From Myxococcales bacterium (GTDB taxonomy: Bacteria > Myxococcota > B64-G9), in the NCBI GenBank assembly GCA_012798435.1, contig JAAZNF010000061.1, positions 51,155 to 115,154 on the forward strand: DNA of 64,000 bases, given 5' to 3'. A program made the position numbers and the translations under genes. This document shows, one piece after another, positions 27,423 through 38,500 of the stretch; within the stretch, counting starts at the first letter, position 1; every line of letters starts with the position of its first letter. The notes below the pieces were generated by a model that was not told the DNA's origin, did not search any database, and saw nothing but the letters and a program-made list of their open reading frames with translations.

Positions 27423-29456
27423 ATGTCGAGGATCGGCGCCGCCGGCCGCATCGCCTCCGCCTGCGCGGGAGGAACCTGGACGGTCCTGGTGTCTCTGGCC
27501 TGGCTGGCCCAGACGGGCCTGCCCTCGGCGGCGACCGCCCCGCTCCTCTTCGGCACCCTGGCCCTGGGCGCGGCCATTCCCGGTCGCCGGCCGGGCCAGG
27601 CCGAGCGATGGCCCCTCGCCTGGCTCGGGATCGGCGCCTCGCTCGCCTGGCTGGCCGGGGGCGCCGCTGTCCTCCTGACTGCCAGTTCACTCGACGCCGG
27701 CCTCGACCTGTCCGCCCCCCGCGCCCTGCTCGTGATCGGGCCGGCGCTGTTTTCTCAGATCATCCTGGGGCTGCTCTTCCTCCCGGCCTGGACGCTCCTC
27801 GGCGTCCTGCTCGCCTCGCTCGGGACGCGAGGTGCCTTTTCATTCTCCCGCGGTCGGACCGTCACCAGCGCCATCGCCCTGCTCGGCATCGGCGTAAGCC
27901 TCCTCGGCTACCGCTACCTCGTCTCTGCTGCGGGCACGCTGCGCCTGGGCCTCGCCGGGATCATGCTGCTGCTGGCCGTCGTCTTGCCGGCAGCCGGCGT
28001 CCGGCGCTGGCTGGCTGGCGCCCTGGCGGCCGCGCTGCTGATGGGCCTCGGCTGGCCTTCGCTCGAAGCTCAAGTCCTGCGCCGTCTCACGGTTCATCGC
28101 GGTCCGGGCTCGCTGTCGACCTTCCCCGACTCGGCCCGGCGGGCGCTCGATCGCTTTTCCCCCTGGGGCCGGCTCACCCTCCTGGAGGTACCGACAGGCC
28201 TGGCCGCTTTTTTCGACGGACAGATCTCGTTCGTGCTGCCACGCGACATGCCTGCCATAGCCGAGGCGCAGGCGCTCTACCTGCGGGCGGACCTGGCGGC
28301 AGCGCAGCTCGTGCACGCGGGCGACCGGGTGGCGGTGCTGGGCAGCGGGGGCGGAATGCTGGCGGCGGCGGCGTTGCGCCTGGGCGCGGAGAGGGTCGTC
28401 TGGTCGGACCCGCTGTGTCTGGTCGAAACCGCCTTTCTGCAAGGAGACGAGAGCCGGGCCGGGTGGCTCGCGCATCCTCGCCTGGAGGTGAGGTGCGACA
28501 ACCCACGGAGCTTTTTCGCAGGGCACCGGGGATTCACACTGGTGGCGCTGGCCGCGCCGGTGATCGGCTGGACCGGCCCGCTCGACCTGACCAGCCTGGA
28601 GGCCCGCGACCTCACCCGGGAGGGCCTCGACGTCCTGCGGCGCGCGCTTTCGCCCGGCGGCGCCATCCTGGTGCCCCGCTTCTCAGACACCGATCGCTTC
28701 GCGACGGTGTTCGAACAGGCGGCATCTTCGCTGAGGCGGTCGGGGCTTTCGGTCCGCGGCTACCTCTGGCCGGCAGGAGCGAGCCACCCGGGCCGCCGAC
28801 CGTCGGTGCGCAGCGCTCAAGAGATGCTCGTCGCGGCCCAGGACGGTCGAGAGGCCTCCGGGCGCGATTCCCTGGCCACGCTGGATAACGCGTTGCGCCC
28901 GACGGGCGTGGAGATCGTCGTTTTCGACGAGGCGATCGGCTCCGGCAACGACGATGCCCGGGCGGCGCGGCTGAGCGTCTGGATTTCCAACCTGGACCAG
29001 GAGGCGGCCTGGGCCTGGCTCCTGGGTGCGGCGCTCTGGATGGCCCTCGTCGCCGCGTTCCTCGTCCTCATCAATCACCGGAGGGAATGCCTTCCCGTGC
29101 TCGCGAGCGGGGCGCTGCTCGGCGCCGGGGGAGCCTGGCTGGCGATGGCCCTGGGCGGAGAACTGCAACGCCTCCTGGTGTGCCCGCTCGATGCGCCTTA
29201 TCTTTCCTGGGCCGCCGCTCTCGCCCTCGTCGCCGTTGTATCCTGGATTCCCTGGCCGCGTCGTCCGGGTGGTCCGCCGGCAACGCATGTTCGCTTTGGC
29301 ACGATGGCCGGCGCCCTCTGGGGAGCGGGGATAGGGTGGGTCGGCGCGCTGGCGATCCACGCCAGCGTGGGCACACATCCGATCGAGATCCCGGCCACCA
29401 TGGCTCTGATCACCACCGCCGCCTTGGCGATCGCCCGTGGGAGCGAGGCGTCATGA
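27423..29456 (+). CDS. Polytopic membrane protein with spermidine-synthase-like/Rossmann domain
   Basis: N-terminal TM cluster, HAGDRVAVLGSGGGMLAAAALRLGAERVVWSDP nucleotide-binding region, C-terminal TM cluster. Confidence 0.7.
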   Translation: MSRIGAAGRIASACAGGTWTVLVSLAWLAQTGLPSAATAPLLFGTLALGAAIPGRRPGQAERWPLAWLGIGASLAWLAGGAAVLLTASSLDAGLDLSAPRALLVIGPALFSQIILGLLFLPAWTLLGVLLASLGTRGAFSFSRGRTVTSAIALLGIGVSLLGYRYLVSAAGTLRLGLAGIMLLLAVVLPAAGVRRWLAGALAAALLMGLGWPSLEAQVLRRLTVHRGPGSLSTFPDSARRALDRFSPWGRLTLLEVPTGLAAFFDGQISFVLPRDMPAIAEAQALYLRADLAAAQLVHAGDRVAVLGSGGGMLAAAALRLGAERVVWSDPLCLVETAFLQGDESRAGWLAHPRLEVRCDNPRSFFAGHRGFTLVALAAPVIGWTGPLDLTSLEARDLTREGLDVLRRALSPGGAILVPRFSDTDRFATVFEQAASSLRRSGLSVRGYLWPAGASHPGRRPSVRSAQEMLVAAQDGREASGRDSLATLDNALRPTGVEIVVFDEAIGSGNDDARAARLSVWISNLDQEAAWAWLLGAALWMALVAAFLVLINHRRECLPVLASGALLGAGGAWLAMALGGELQRLLVCPLDAPYLSWAAALALVAVVSWIPWPRRPGGPPATHVRFGTMAGALWGAGIGWVGALAIHASVGTHPIEIPATMALITTAALAIARGSEAS

Positions 29457-30331
29457 CTTTGCGAACGCTCTTACAAGGAACCCGCCTCGGGGACGTGCTC
29501 CCCTGGGGCGGCGTGGCTCTGCTGGGCGCCATGCAAGCCCGCGGCGGTTGGCAGGGCCTCGATCTCGCTACGGCCGTGGCGGGTGTCCTGACGGTGCTCG
29601 GGCTCGCGCTGTTCGCCTTCCTTTTCAACGATCTCTGCGACCGCAACGAAAACCGGCGCGAGAATCGCCCGGATCGGTCGCTGGCGTCCGGCGCCTTTCC
29701 GCTCTGGCTGGGCATCGGCCTGGCCGGGTCTGGCGCGGCGCTCGCGCTCACCGGGCCGCTGGTGCTGGGCAACAGTTTCGTGATGACCTGGAGCCTCGCC
29801 TCGCTCGCGCTGGGCGCGGCCTACAGCGCGCCCTGGCCGCGGCTGAAGTGCCGTGCGGGGCTCGCCTCGCTCACCCATGTCATTCAGGGAACGCTGGCCT
29901 TCGCGCTGCCGGCCTGGCTCGCGCGCGGCCAGCTCGATCCGGCCGCCGCCGTCGCCGGTGTCTGGTTCGGACTGGTGTTCGCGGCCGGCCACCTGCACCA
30001 CGAGGTGCTGGACCTCGCCGCGGACCAGGCGGCGGGCACGCGAACCTTAGCGGTGCGCCGGGGCGGACGGACCGCCCTGTGGCTGGGGTTTGCATTGTTC
30101 GCATCCGCCGCCATCTGGTCGTCGTGGCTGGCCCTGGCCGGGCGAACGGCGTCGTGGTGGGGATGGACGCAGCTCGGGATGTTCCTCGCCTATGCCATGG
30201 GGTTCGCGTATTTCACCCGGGGCCGGCCCGACCCGGCGGGCGTTCGCCGCCTGCGCCAGCTCTACCGAATATCGTACCTCGCGGGAGGAGCGCTGCTTCT
30301 CGCCGCATCCTGGCACGGGGGGGCCGGATGA
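29453..30331 (+). CDS. UbiA-family prenyltransferase
   Basis: FNDLCDRNENRRENRPDRSLASG (first Asp motif), YSAPWPRLK, DLAADQAAGTRTLAVR (second Asp motif); ATGA overlaps with both neighbours. Confidence 0.83.
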   Translation: MTLRTLLQGTRLGDVLPWGGVALLGAMQARGGWQGLDLATAVAGVLTVLGLALFAFLFNDLCDRNENRRENRPDRSLASGAFPLWLGIGLAGSGAALALTGPLVLGNSFVMTWSLASLALGAAYSAPWPRLKCRAGLASLTHVIQGTLAFALPAWLARGQLDPAAAVAGVWFGLVFAAGHLHHEVLDLAADQAAGTRTLAVRRGGRTALWLGFALFASAAIWSSWLALAGRTASWWGWTQLGMFLAYAMGFAYFTRGRPDPAGVRRLRQLYRISYLAGGALLLAASWHGGAG

Positions 30332-32487
30332 AAACGCCGCGCCATCCCGTCCTCGCCTGGCTCGGCCCGCTGGCCCTCGCCGCGCTCGTGGCCGGCCTGT
30401 TTGGCTGGACCGCCGGCGCGCCACCGATGCGCGACGACCTGCTGGTCACCGAGGAGAACCCGCACGCTTCTTCCGCTGGCAACATCCTGCGCTATTTCGT
30501 CAACGACCTGGACTGGCTGCCGGCCGGGGAGCGCGAGGTCCCAAGGCCATCGAGCCGGTTCGGGCTGTACCGCCCGCTGCTCGCCGCGAGCTACCATGTC
30601 GACGCCGCCTTGTGGGGACAGGACTTCGGCCGGTGGCGGTGGACCAATATCGGCCTGCACCTCGCCGCCACGCTCTTGCTCCTCGGGCTGGCGGGCCGGC
30701 TGTTGGCCTCGCGCCGAGCCGCGCTGGCCGCGGCGCTCGTGTTCGCGCTCCACCCGCTCCATGCGGAAGCCGTGTCCTGGCTGCTGGGCGGCCGCGCCGA
30801 GCTGCTGGCCGTGGTGTTCGTGCTCGCCTCCTGGTGGGCGTTCGCCGGATGCGAACTTGAGCGGAGGCGCGCTCGCGCGATGCGCGACGTGTTCTCGGCC
30901 GGGTCGTTCCTGCTCGCCCTGTGGAGCAAGGAGAACGCGCTGGTTCTCCCGGCCATCCTCTTCCTGCACGGCTGGCTGCTGGAGCGGCAATCCGCCGGCC
31001 GCGTTTTGCAGCGGCTCGTCCCGCACCTCGTGATCCTGGCCGCCTACCTCGCGCTGCGCTGGCTCGTCATGGGGCGCTTCGGCCCTCCGGTGGAAGCGCC
31101 GGCGCTGGCGCCACTCTCGGGGTTCGAGCGACTGGCGGCGATCCCGTTCCTGCTCGCCTGGTACCTGCGCCTGGCGGCCCTCCCCTTCCCGCTCGCGCCC
31201 GCCGAATGCTACCAGGCGCTGCCGGGCTGGTTCTCGCCCGCCATCGGAGTTCTCGCGGGGGCGGTGCTGATCGGGTCGTGCGCCGTGTGCCTGTGGCGCG
31301 CCGTGCGCGCGCGCGCGGGCGGCCACGAGATCGTGCCCTGGGTTGCGGCGCTCCTGTTCTTCGTGTGCCTCGGGCCGGTGGCCCACCTGGTGCCACTGCC
31401 GGTCCTCGTCGCCGAGCGTTTCCTGTACCTCCCCTCGGTCGCGGTGTGCCTGCTGCTGGGTTGGGCCGGCGAACGGCTGGCGCGGCACCGGAGCTGGCTC
31501 CTTCCCGCGGCGGGGATCCCGGTCCTGCTGGCCTTCGCCCTTCAGACCACGGCGGTCAACCTCCGCCTGTCCGATCCCGACCTGGAGTTCGCGGCGGCCG
31601 CGCGGTGCCGGCCGGACGATCCGGGGCCGGTGAACAATCTGGGCACCTACCTGCTACGTTCCGGCAAGATCGCCGAGGCGCTGGCCGCCTTCGAGCAGGC
31701 CATCGCCATCGACCCGGTCCCCGCCGAGGCCCGCTACAACCGGGCGCTGTCGCTGCAACGCCTGGGTCGCCGGCAGGAGGCCATCGAGGCCTATCGCGCC
31801 CTCTTGCGAGACACCCCCGGACACGCCTTGGCCCAGAACAACCTCGGGGTGCTGCTCACCGAGGTCGGGGACATCCAGGCGGCGCGGGAGGCGTTCGAGC
31901 GGGCCTACCGGAGCGATCCGGCCCATCCCGCGCCGCTCCTCAACCTGGCGGCGATCCTCCAGGCCGAAGGCCGACGCGAGGAGGCCGAACGCCTCTACCG
32001 CACCGCCCTGACCGCCGATCCGCGCGGCACCGAGGCGCGGCTCCAGTTGGGCCGGTTGCTCGAGGCATCGGGCCGGCGTCCCGAGGCGGAGACGCTCTAC
32101 CGCGAGATCCTGGCGCTGGTGCCGGGCCACGCCATGGCGCTCAACAACCTCGCCAACTTGCAGAAGGACCGGGGCGAGATCGCCGCGGCCGAGGAGAACT
32201 ACCGGGCCGCCATCGCCGCCGACCCGCGCTGCGCCCCGGCCCATTACAACCTGGCCACCTCGCTGCTCTCCCGCGGCGACGCCGAAGGCGCCACCCGCCA
32301 CTACCGGATCGCGCTGGACATCGCCCCCGACGACGTGTCGGCCTGGCTCGGGCTCGGCTACAGCGAGCTTGCGCGCGGCCGCGTCCAGGAGGCGAACGAG
32401 GCCGCGGCGAGGGCCGCCGCGCTGGCGCCCGAGGCTCCTCGCCTCGGCCGCCTGCGCTCCGCCATCCAGGCATCCTCCGCGCCGTGA
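30328..32487 (+). CDS. TMTC-like polytopic glycosyltransferase-type membrane protein with C-terminal TPR repeats
   Basis: Multi-TM N-terminus with FALHPLHAEAVSWLLGGRAELLAV (TMTC/DUF1736-like), then canonical TPRs (NLGTYLLRSGKIAEALAAFEQAIAIDP...). Confidence 0.85.
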   Translation: MKTPRHPVLAWLGPLALAALVAGLFGWTAGAPPMRDDLLVTEENPHASSAGNILRYFVNDLDWLPAGEREVPRPSSRFGLYRPLLAASYHVDAALWGQDFGRWRWTNIGLHLAATLLLLGLAGRLLASRRAALAAALVFALHPLHAEAVSWLLGGRAELLAVVFVLASWWAFAGCELERRRARAMRDVFSAGSFLLALWSKENALVLPAILFLHGWLLERQSAGRVLQRLVPHLVILAAYLALRWLVMGRFGPPVEAPALAPLSGFERLAAIPFLLAWYLRLAALPFPLAPAECYQALPGWFSPAIGVLAGAVLIGSCAVCLWRAVRARAGGHEIVPWVAALLFFVCLGPVAHLVPLPVLVAERFLYLPSVAVCLLLGWAGERLARHRSWLLPAAGIPVLLAFALQTTAVNLRLSDPDLEFAAAARCRPDDPGPVNNLGTYLLRSGKIAEALAAFEQAIAIDPVPAEARYNRALSLQRLGRRQEAIEAYRALLRDTPGHALAQNNLGVLLTEVGDIQAAREAFERAYRSDPAHPAPLLNLAAILQAEGRREEAERLYRTALTADPRGTEARLQLGRLLEASGRRPEAETLYREILALVPGHAMALNNLANLQKDRGEIAAAEENYRAAIAADPRCAPAHYNLATSLLSRGDAEGATRHYRIALDIAPDDVSAWLGLGYSELARGRVQEANEAAARAAALAPEAPRLGRLRSAIQASSAP

Positions 32488-32527
32488 GCGGATCCCCAGG
32501 GGACCGCCAGGGCATTCGCCCCGGCGC

Positions 32528-35500
32528 CTACGGCATGGCCCGGCCCTGGATGATGCGCACGATGAGTTCGCGCGGGTAGCCGGGCGGGTAGGTGCTGTCG
32601 GTGAGGAACAGGAGCGCGTTGTAGAAGATCTCCTGTACCTGCTGGCTCGAGGCGTTGGGGCTGCGCAGCCAGCCGGCCGATACGATGGCCGGCACGTCGA
32701 AGACGGTGGGGCTGGCCAGGCTGGGGTTGATGCCCACCCGCGCCGCGACCATGGCCACCATGCCCAGGTCCCAGGCCGAGCCGTTCACCTGCGCGCCGCC
32801 GGTGATGGCGCCCAGGAAGGTGCCGGCCACCGCGGTGAAGTAGGTCACGCCCAGGGTGGTCGGCAGGTTGGCCGAGTTGCCCTGGCCAGTGAGGTTGCCG
32901 AGCCACAGGTTGCACTCGGTCTCGGAGGCGTTGGCGAAGGCGTAGGTGGTCTGCCAGAAGCTCTGGTAGGTGTTGTTCTGGCTGAGGCGGATGGCCGGGT
33001 TGAGGTGGCGCGACTGGGTGTTCGTCTCGTCGGCGCCGCGCACGATGAGCGAGTTGACCCCGTTGTTGTTGCCCAAGCCCATGTCGGTGAAGGTCCCGGG
33101 CTGCATCCGCGGCACCGTGGCCACCACGGTGTTGCCGTCCAGGAGGCTGTTCGAGCTCAGGCCGTCCACCGTGCCGATCAGCACCGCCGAGCGGATCACG
33201 CTCGACAGGTGGCGCACGGTGGCCACGCCGGTGGTGGAGTGCGGGCCGGCCACGATGGACACCGCGTTGGAGGGCGTGACCTTGTCCGGGTTGAAGGCCG
33301 AGAGCGCGATGGTGTGCCCGGCCAGCGAGAGCGGGTTGCCGCACACGTCGAGGCCGAGGAGTTTCACGTTGGCCTCGCTGCCGTCGAGGGTGCCGGTGTC
33401 GGCGTAGATGAAGACGGGCTTCGAGGCCAGCCGCCAGAAGTTGGCCGGGGCCACCACCGTGCTGGGCAGGTTGCCGAAGTTGGCGGCGCTGCCGTCGGCG
33501 GTGCCGTGCTGGTTCTTGCAGATGGTGGTGGTACCGTCGTTGACGGCGACGCTAGCCGCGCCGGGCAGGCCCTCCGGGATGGGCACGGTGATGGATGTGG
33601 TGGACTGCGCGCTCGGGGTCACCGGCACGCCACCGATCCAGACGGTGTTGCCGCTGGCGGCGAAGCCCGTCCCGGTGATGGTGAGCGTGCCACCGGCGCT
33701 GAGCGGAGCCGAGGGGACACCGTGGGTCGTCCCGGTGCTGGCGGAGAGCCCGGTGATGGTCAGGGTGTAGCTATTGAAGTCCGCCAGGTAGGTCGGTGCC
33801 TGGGAGTCGTTGGACCACTTGGTCTGGATCAGCGGGCCGAAGGCCGGGTTGGTGGGCGGCGCCGCCAGGGTGCTGGTCGGAACGGTGATGGTGCTGGCGA
33901 GCTGGATGGCGGAGCCGGCGAAGAAGTGCACCGTCTGGGCGTTGGCGCTGGCGCTCACCACCACCAGCCCGGTGTCGGCGGCCGGCGTCTGCAAGCGTAC
34001 CCGCGCCTGGCCGTTCGCGTCGGTCGGGACCTGGAGACTGCTCGCCGGGTTGCCGAGGTCGTCGATGAGCACGCCCAGGGTGTTGTTGCAGTCCTTGAGG
34101 ATGTTCATGGGGCAGATTCGGTCCGAGGAGGAGTCCTGGCAGGCGTACTGGGTCTGGGCGTCACCGAAGCACACCGTGCCGAGCCCGGCCACACTGAAGG
34201 TGACCAGTTGGCCGGGGATGGGGTTGCCCGCGCCGTCGTTGAGCTGCACCCGGAGCGGGTTGGGCAGGATGGTGGAATGCGGCCCGAACTGGGCGTTGCC
34301 CGAGATGCGCCGCAGGCCCGGCTGGGTGCTGAACGGGATGACCTCGGCGGCCACGATGGGGTTGGCGTACCCTGCGCAGCCCTCGTCGATGCAGCCATCG
34401 CAGTCGTTGTCGATGGTGTCGCAGCGCGTCTCGACGTACTGGAAGTCGGGGTGGGCGGATGGGTTGGGGTTCGGGGTATGGGTGCAGGTCCCGTCGCCGT
34501 TGCAGCTATCGTCGGTGCAGGGCATGTGATCGTCGCAGGAATAGGCCGTGCCGGTACAGGTGCCCGACTGGCAGGTGTCTGGATAGGTGCACGGTTGCCC
34601 GTCATTGCACGGGGTACCATTGGGTCTGTTCGGGTTGCTGCACGTCCCCGTGGCCGGGTTACACGTCCCCGCGTCGTGGCACTGATCGAGCGGCGTGCAG
34701 ACGACCGGGTTCGCGCCGGTACACGTCCCCGACTGGCAGGTGTCGGTCTGCGTACACAGGTTCCCATCATTGCACGGCGTGCCGTTGGGCTTCTCCGGGT
34801 TGCTGCAGGTCCCCGTGGCCGGGTTGCACGTCCCCGCGTTGTGGCACTGATCGAGCGGCGTGCAGACGACCGGGTTCGCGCCGGTACACGTCCCCGACTG
34901 GCAAGTGTCCGTCTGCGTGCACAGGTTGCCATCGTTACAGCTCGTGCCGTTGGGTTTCTCCGGGTTGCTGCAGGTCCCCGTAGCCGGGTTGCACGTCCCC
35001 GCGTCGTGGCACTGATCGAGCGGCGTGCACACCACCGGGTTGGCGCCGGTGCAACTCCCGCTCTGGCAGGTGTCGGTCTGCGTGCACAGGTTGCCGTCGT
35101 TGCAGCTCGTCCCATCAGGCTTGGTGGGGTTGCTGCACTGCCCCGTCGCCGGGTTGCACGTGCCGGCGTTGTGACATTGATCGAGCGGTGTGCACACCAC
35201 CGGGTTGGCGCCGACACACACGCCGCTCTGGCAGGTGTCGCTCTGCGTGCACAGGTTCCCGTCGTTGCACGGGGTCCCGTTCGTCACGTTGGCGTACTGA
35301 CACACGCCGCCTACGCAGTTGTCGTTGGTGCAGGCGTTGTTGTCGTTACAGTCGGAGGGGCTCTGGCACTGCATGCACCCCGTGTCGGTCATGTCGGTGA
35401 AGGTGTCGCAGTCGTTGTCCAGGAGGTCCGCGCACTTGGGGTTTCCGTACGGTCCCTCGACCACACCAGGATTTACCAAGGGCCGCGTATCATCGCAGTC

Positions 35501-38500
35501 GGTCCCGTTGGGACAGGCCAAGTCGAAGTAACCGTCAGCGTCGCTATCCTTGTTGGTGGCGCCGGCGGTGCACGTTCCACTCTGGCACGTATCCAGGGTG
35601 GAGCACGGGTTGCCATCATTGCACGGTGTTCCGTTTGGCTTGTTCGGATTGCTGCACGTCCCCGTGGCCGGGTTGCACGTCCCCGCGTCGTGGCACTGAT
35701 CCAGCGGCGTGCACACCACCGGGTTGGCGCCCGTACAGCTTCCGCTCTGGCAGGTGTCCGCCTGCGTGCACAGGTTGCCGTCGTTGCAGCTCGTGCCGTT
35801 GGGTTTCTCCGGGTTGCTGCACCCCCCCGTGGCCGGGTTGCACGTCCCCGCGTCGTGGCACTGATCCAGCGGCACGCACACCACCGGGTTTGCACCGGTG
35901 CACGTCCCCGACTGGCAGGTATCGGCCTGCGTACACAGGTTCCCGTCGTTGCACGAAGTTCCGTTGGCCACCGGGGTGTGGGTGCACACCCCGCCTTGAC
36001 ACAGGTCGGTGGTGCATGGGTTGCCGTCGGCGCAATCGCCGTGCGAGAAGCACTGCATGCACCCGGTGTCGGTCATGTCGGTCTGGTTGTCGCAGTCGTT
36101 ATCCAGGGTGTCGGAGCAACTCGGGCTCCCGAAGGGGCCCTCGACCGCTCCCGGGTTGACCGAGGCGCGCGTATCGTCGCAGTCGGTGCCTCCCGGGCAT
36201 TGATTGTCGAAGTAGCCGTCGGAGTCGGCGTCGCGATCGGTGGCGCCGGCGGTGCAAACCCCCGCCTGACAGGTGTCGCTGGAAGAACAGATGTTGCCAT
36301 CGTTGCAGGAGGCGCCGTCCGGCTGGTTGGGGTTGCTACATACCCCGGTGGCAGGATTGCAGGTCCCGACCCGGTGGCATTGATCGAGGGGCGAGCAGGT
36401 CACGGGGTTCGCCCCCACGCAGCTTCCGCTCTGACAGGTGTCGGTCTGGGTGCAGGCATTCCCGTCGCTGCAGGCGCTCCCGTCCGGCTTGACCGGGTTG
36501 GAGCAGGTCCCGCTGGCCGGGTTGCAGCTGCCCGCCAGGTGGCAGTCGTCGAGCGGCGTGCACACCACCGGGTTGCTGCCGCTGCAAGACCCCCCCTGGC
36601 AGGTGTCGGTCTGCGTGCAGGCGTTGCCGTCGTTGCAAGGTGTTCCGTCGGGCCGGTTGGGGTTGCTGCACACACCCGTGGCCGGGTTGCAGGTCCCGGC
36701 CGCATGACACTGGTCCAGCGGCGTGCAGGTCACCGGGTTCGAGCCAACGCAGCTTCCACCCTGACAGGTATCGGTCCGGGTGCAGGCGTTCGCGTCGTCG
36801 CACGCGGTCCCGTCGGGCTTGACTGGATCCGAGCAAGTCCCCGTGGCCGGATTGCAGGTCCCGGCGTAGTGGCACTGATCGATCGGTGTGCAGGTCACCG
36901 GGTTCGATCCCTGGCAGACACCGTTCTGGCACGAGTCGGTGCGGGTGCAGGCGTTACCGTCGCTGCAGCCGGTCCCGTTCGGAAGCGCCGTGTTCTGGCA
37001 GGCTCCGGCCAGGCAGCGGTCGCTGGTACAGGGGTTGTTGTCGTCGCAGTCCGTGTCTCCGATGCAATCCCGGCAGTTGGGATCGTTGAGATCGGCAAAC
37101 CCGTTGCAATTGTTGTCTTTCGAATCGAAGCAGGTGGCATCGCCCACCGGCCCTTCCGGCATGCCGGGGTGGACCATGGCATCGTTGTCGGCGCAATCGT
37201 CTCCTCCGGGGCACGCGCGATCGAAATGCCCGTCCCGATCGGCGTCGAGGTTGGTCGCGCCAGCCAGGCAGGCCCCCGCCTGGCAGGTATCCAGGCTGGA
37301 GCAGGGGTTGCCGTCGTTACACGCGGTGCCGTCCGACTGGAGTGGATTGCTGCACGTCCCGGTAGCCGGGTTGCATACACCGGCCTGGTGACAATCGTCC
37401 AGCGGCAAACACGCCACCGGATCGGTGCCGTTACATGCGCCAGCCAAGCACGTATCCGTCTGCGTGCAGGCGTTCCCGTCGTCGCAAGCGGCACCGTCCG
37501 GGCTCATCGGGTTGCTGCAACTACCGGTCGCCGGGTCGCAGGTTCCTGGGAGGTGGCACGAATCGAGCGGCGCGCAGTCCACCGGCTGGGTTCCCTGACA
37601 GATTCCACCCGTGCACACCTGGACCCGATAGCAGCGGTTGTCGAGATCGCAGGGCGTCCCGTCCGGTTTGATGGGCTGGCTGCACTGGCCGGTGGCGGGA
37701 TCGCAGACGCCTGCGTTATGACACTGCGACAGGGGATTGCACACGACCGGATTGGCGCCGGTGCAGGCGCCGCTCTGGCAAGTGTCGCTTCGAGTGCAGG
37801 CGTCACCGTCGTTGCAGCCCACACCGTTCGGCCGGGCGGGGTTGTCGCACACTCCGGTCGCAGGATTGCAGGTGCCGGGATCGTGGCACTGATCGAGCGC
37901 GTTGCACACGATCGGATTCGAGCCCATGCAGCGGCCCCGCTGGCAGGAATCCATCTCTGTGCAGCGGTTGCGGTCGTCGCAGGCGATGCCGTCGGGGCGC
38001 ACCGGATTCGTACACTGGCCGGTGACCGAGTCGCACTGGCCCGCCTGGTGGCACTGGTCGAGCGGCAGACACACGACCGGCTCTTGCCCCACGCAGGTTC
38101 CCTGCTCGCAGGTGTCGCTCAGGGTGCAGGCGTCCCCATCATCGCACGGGTCGGCGTTGGGCAGGCTGAAACACCCGTTCACCGGGTCGCAGTTGTCGCT
38201 GGTGCACCCGTTCCGATCGTCGCAATCCAACCTCGAACCGGGAACGCAGGCGGAGCCGACACAGGTCTCCACTCCGTTGCACACGTCCAGATCGTCGCAG
38301 TCCTCGTTTTCGGAGCAGGGCCGGCAGGTCGGATCGTCCCCGTCCGTCAAGCCGTCGCAGTCGTTGTCCAGGCCATCTGCGCAGGCGCCGGCCCCGGCAG
38401 GGCCCTCGAACACGCCGGGATTGATGGCGCTGCTGCCGTCGTCGCAGTCACTGTATCCGCACGCCATGGTGGGGTAGCCGTCCCCGTCTTCATCCAGGGG

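Noticed and set aside
34560-38150. Regular repeats considered as a CRISPR array
   Set aside because: The unit is 165 bp with no unique spacers, entirely in frame within a Cys-rich coding sequence, and there are no cas genes.
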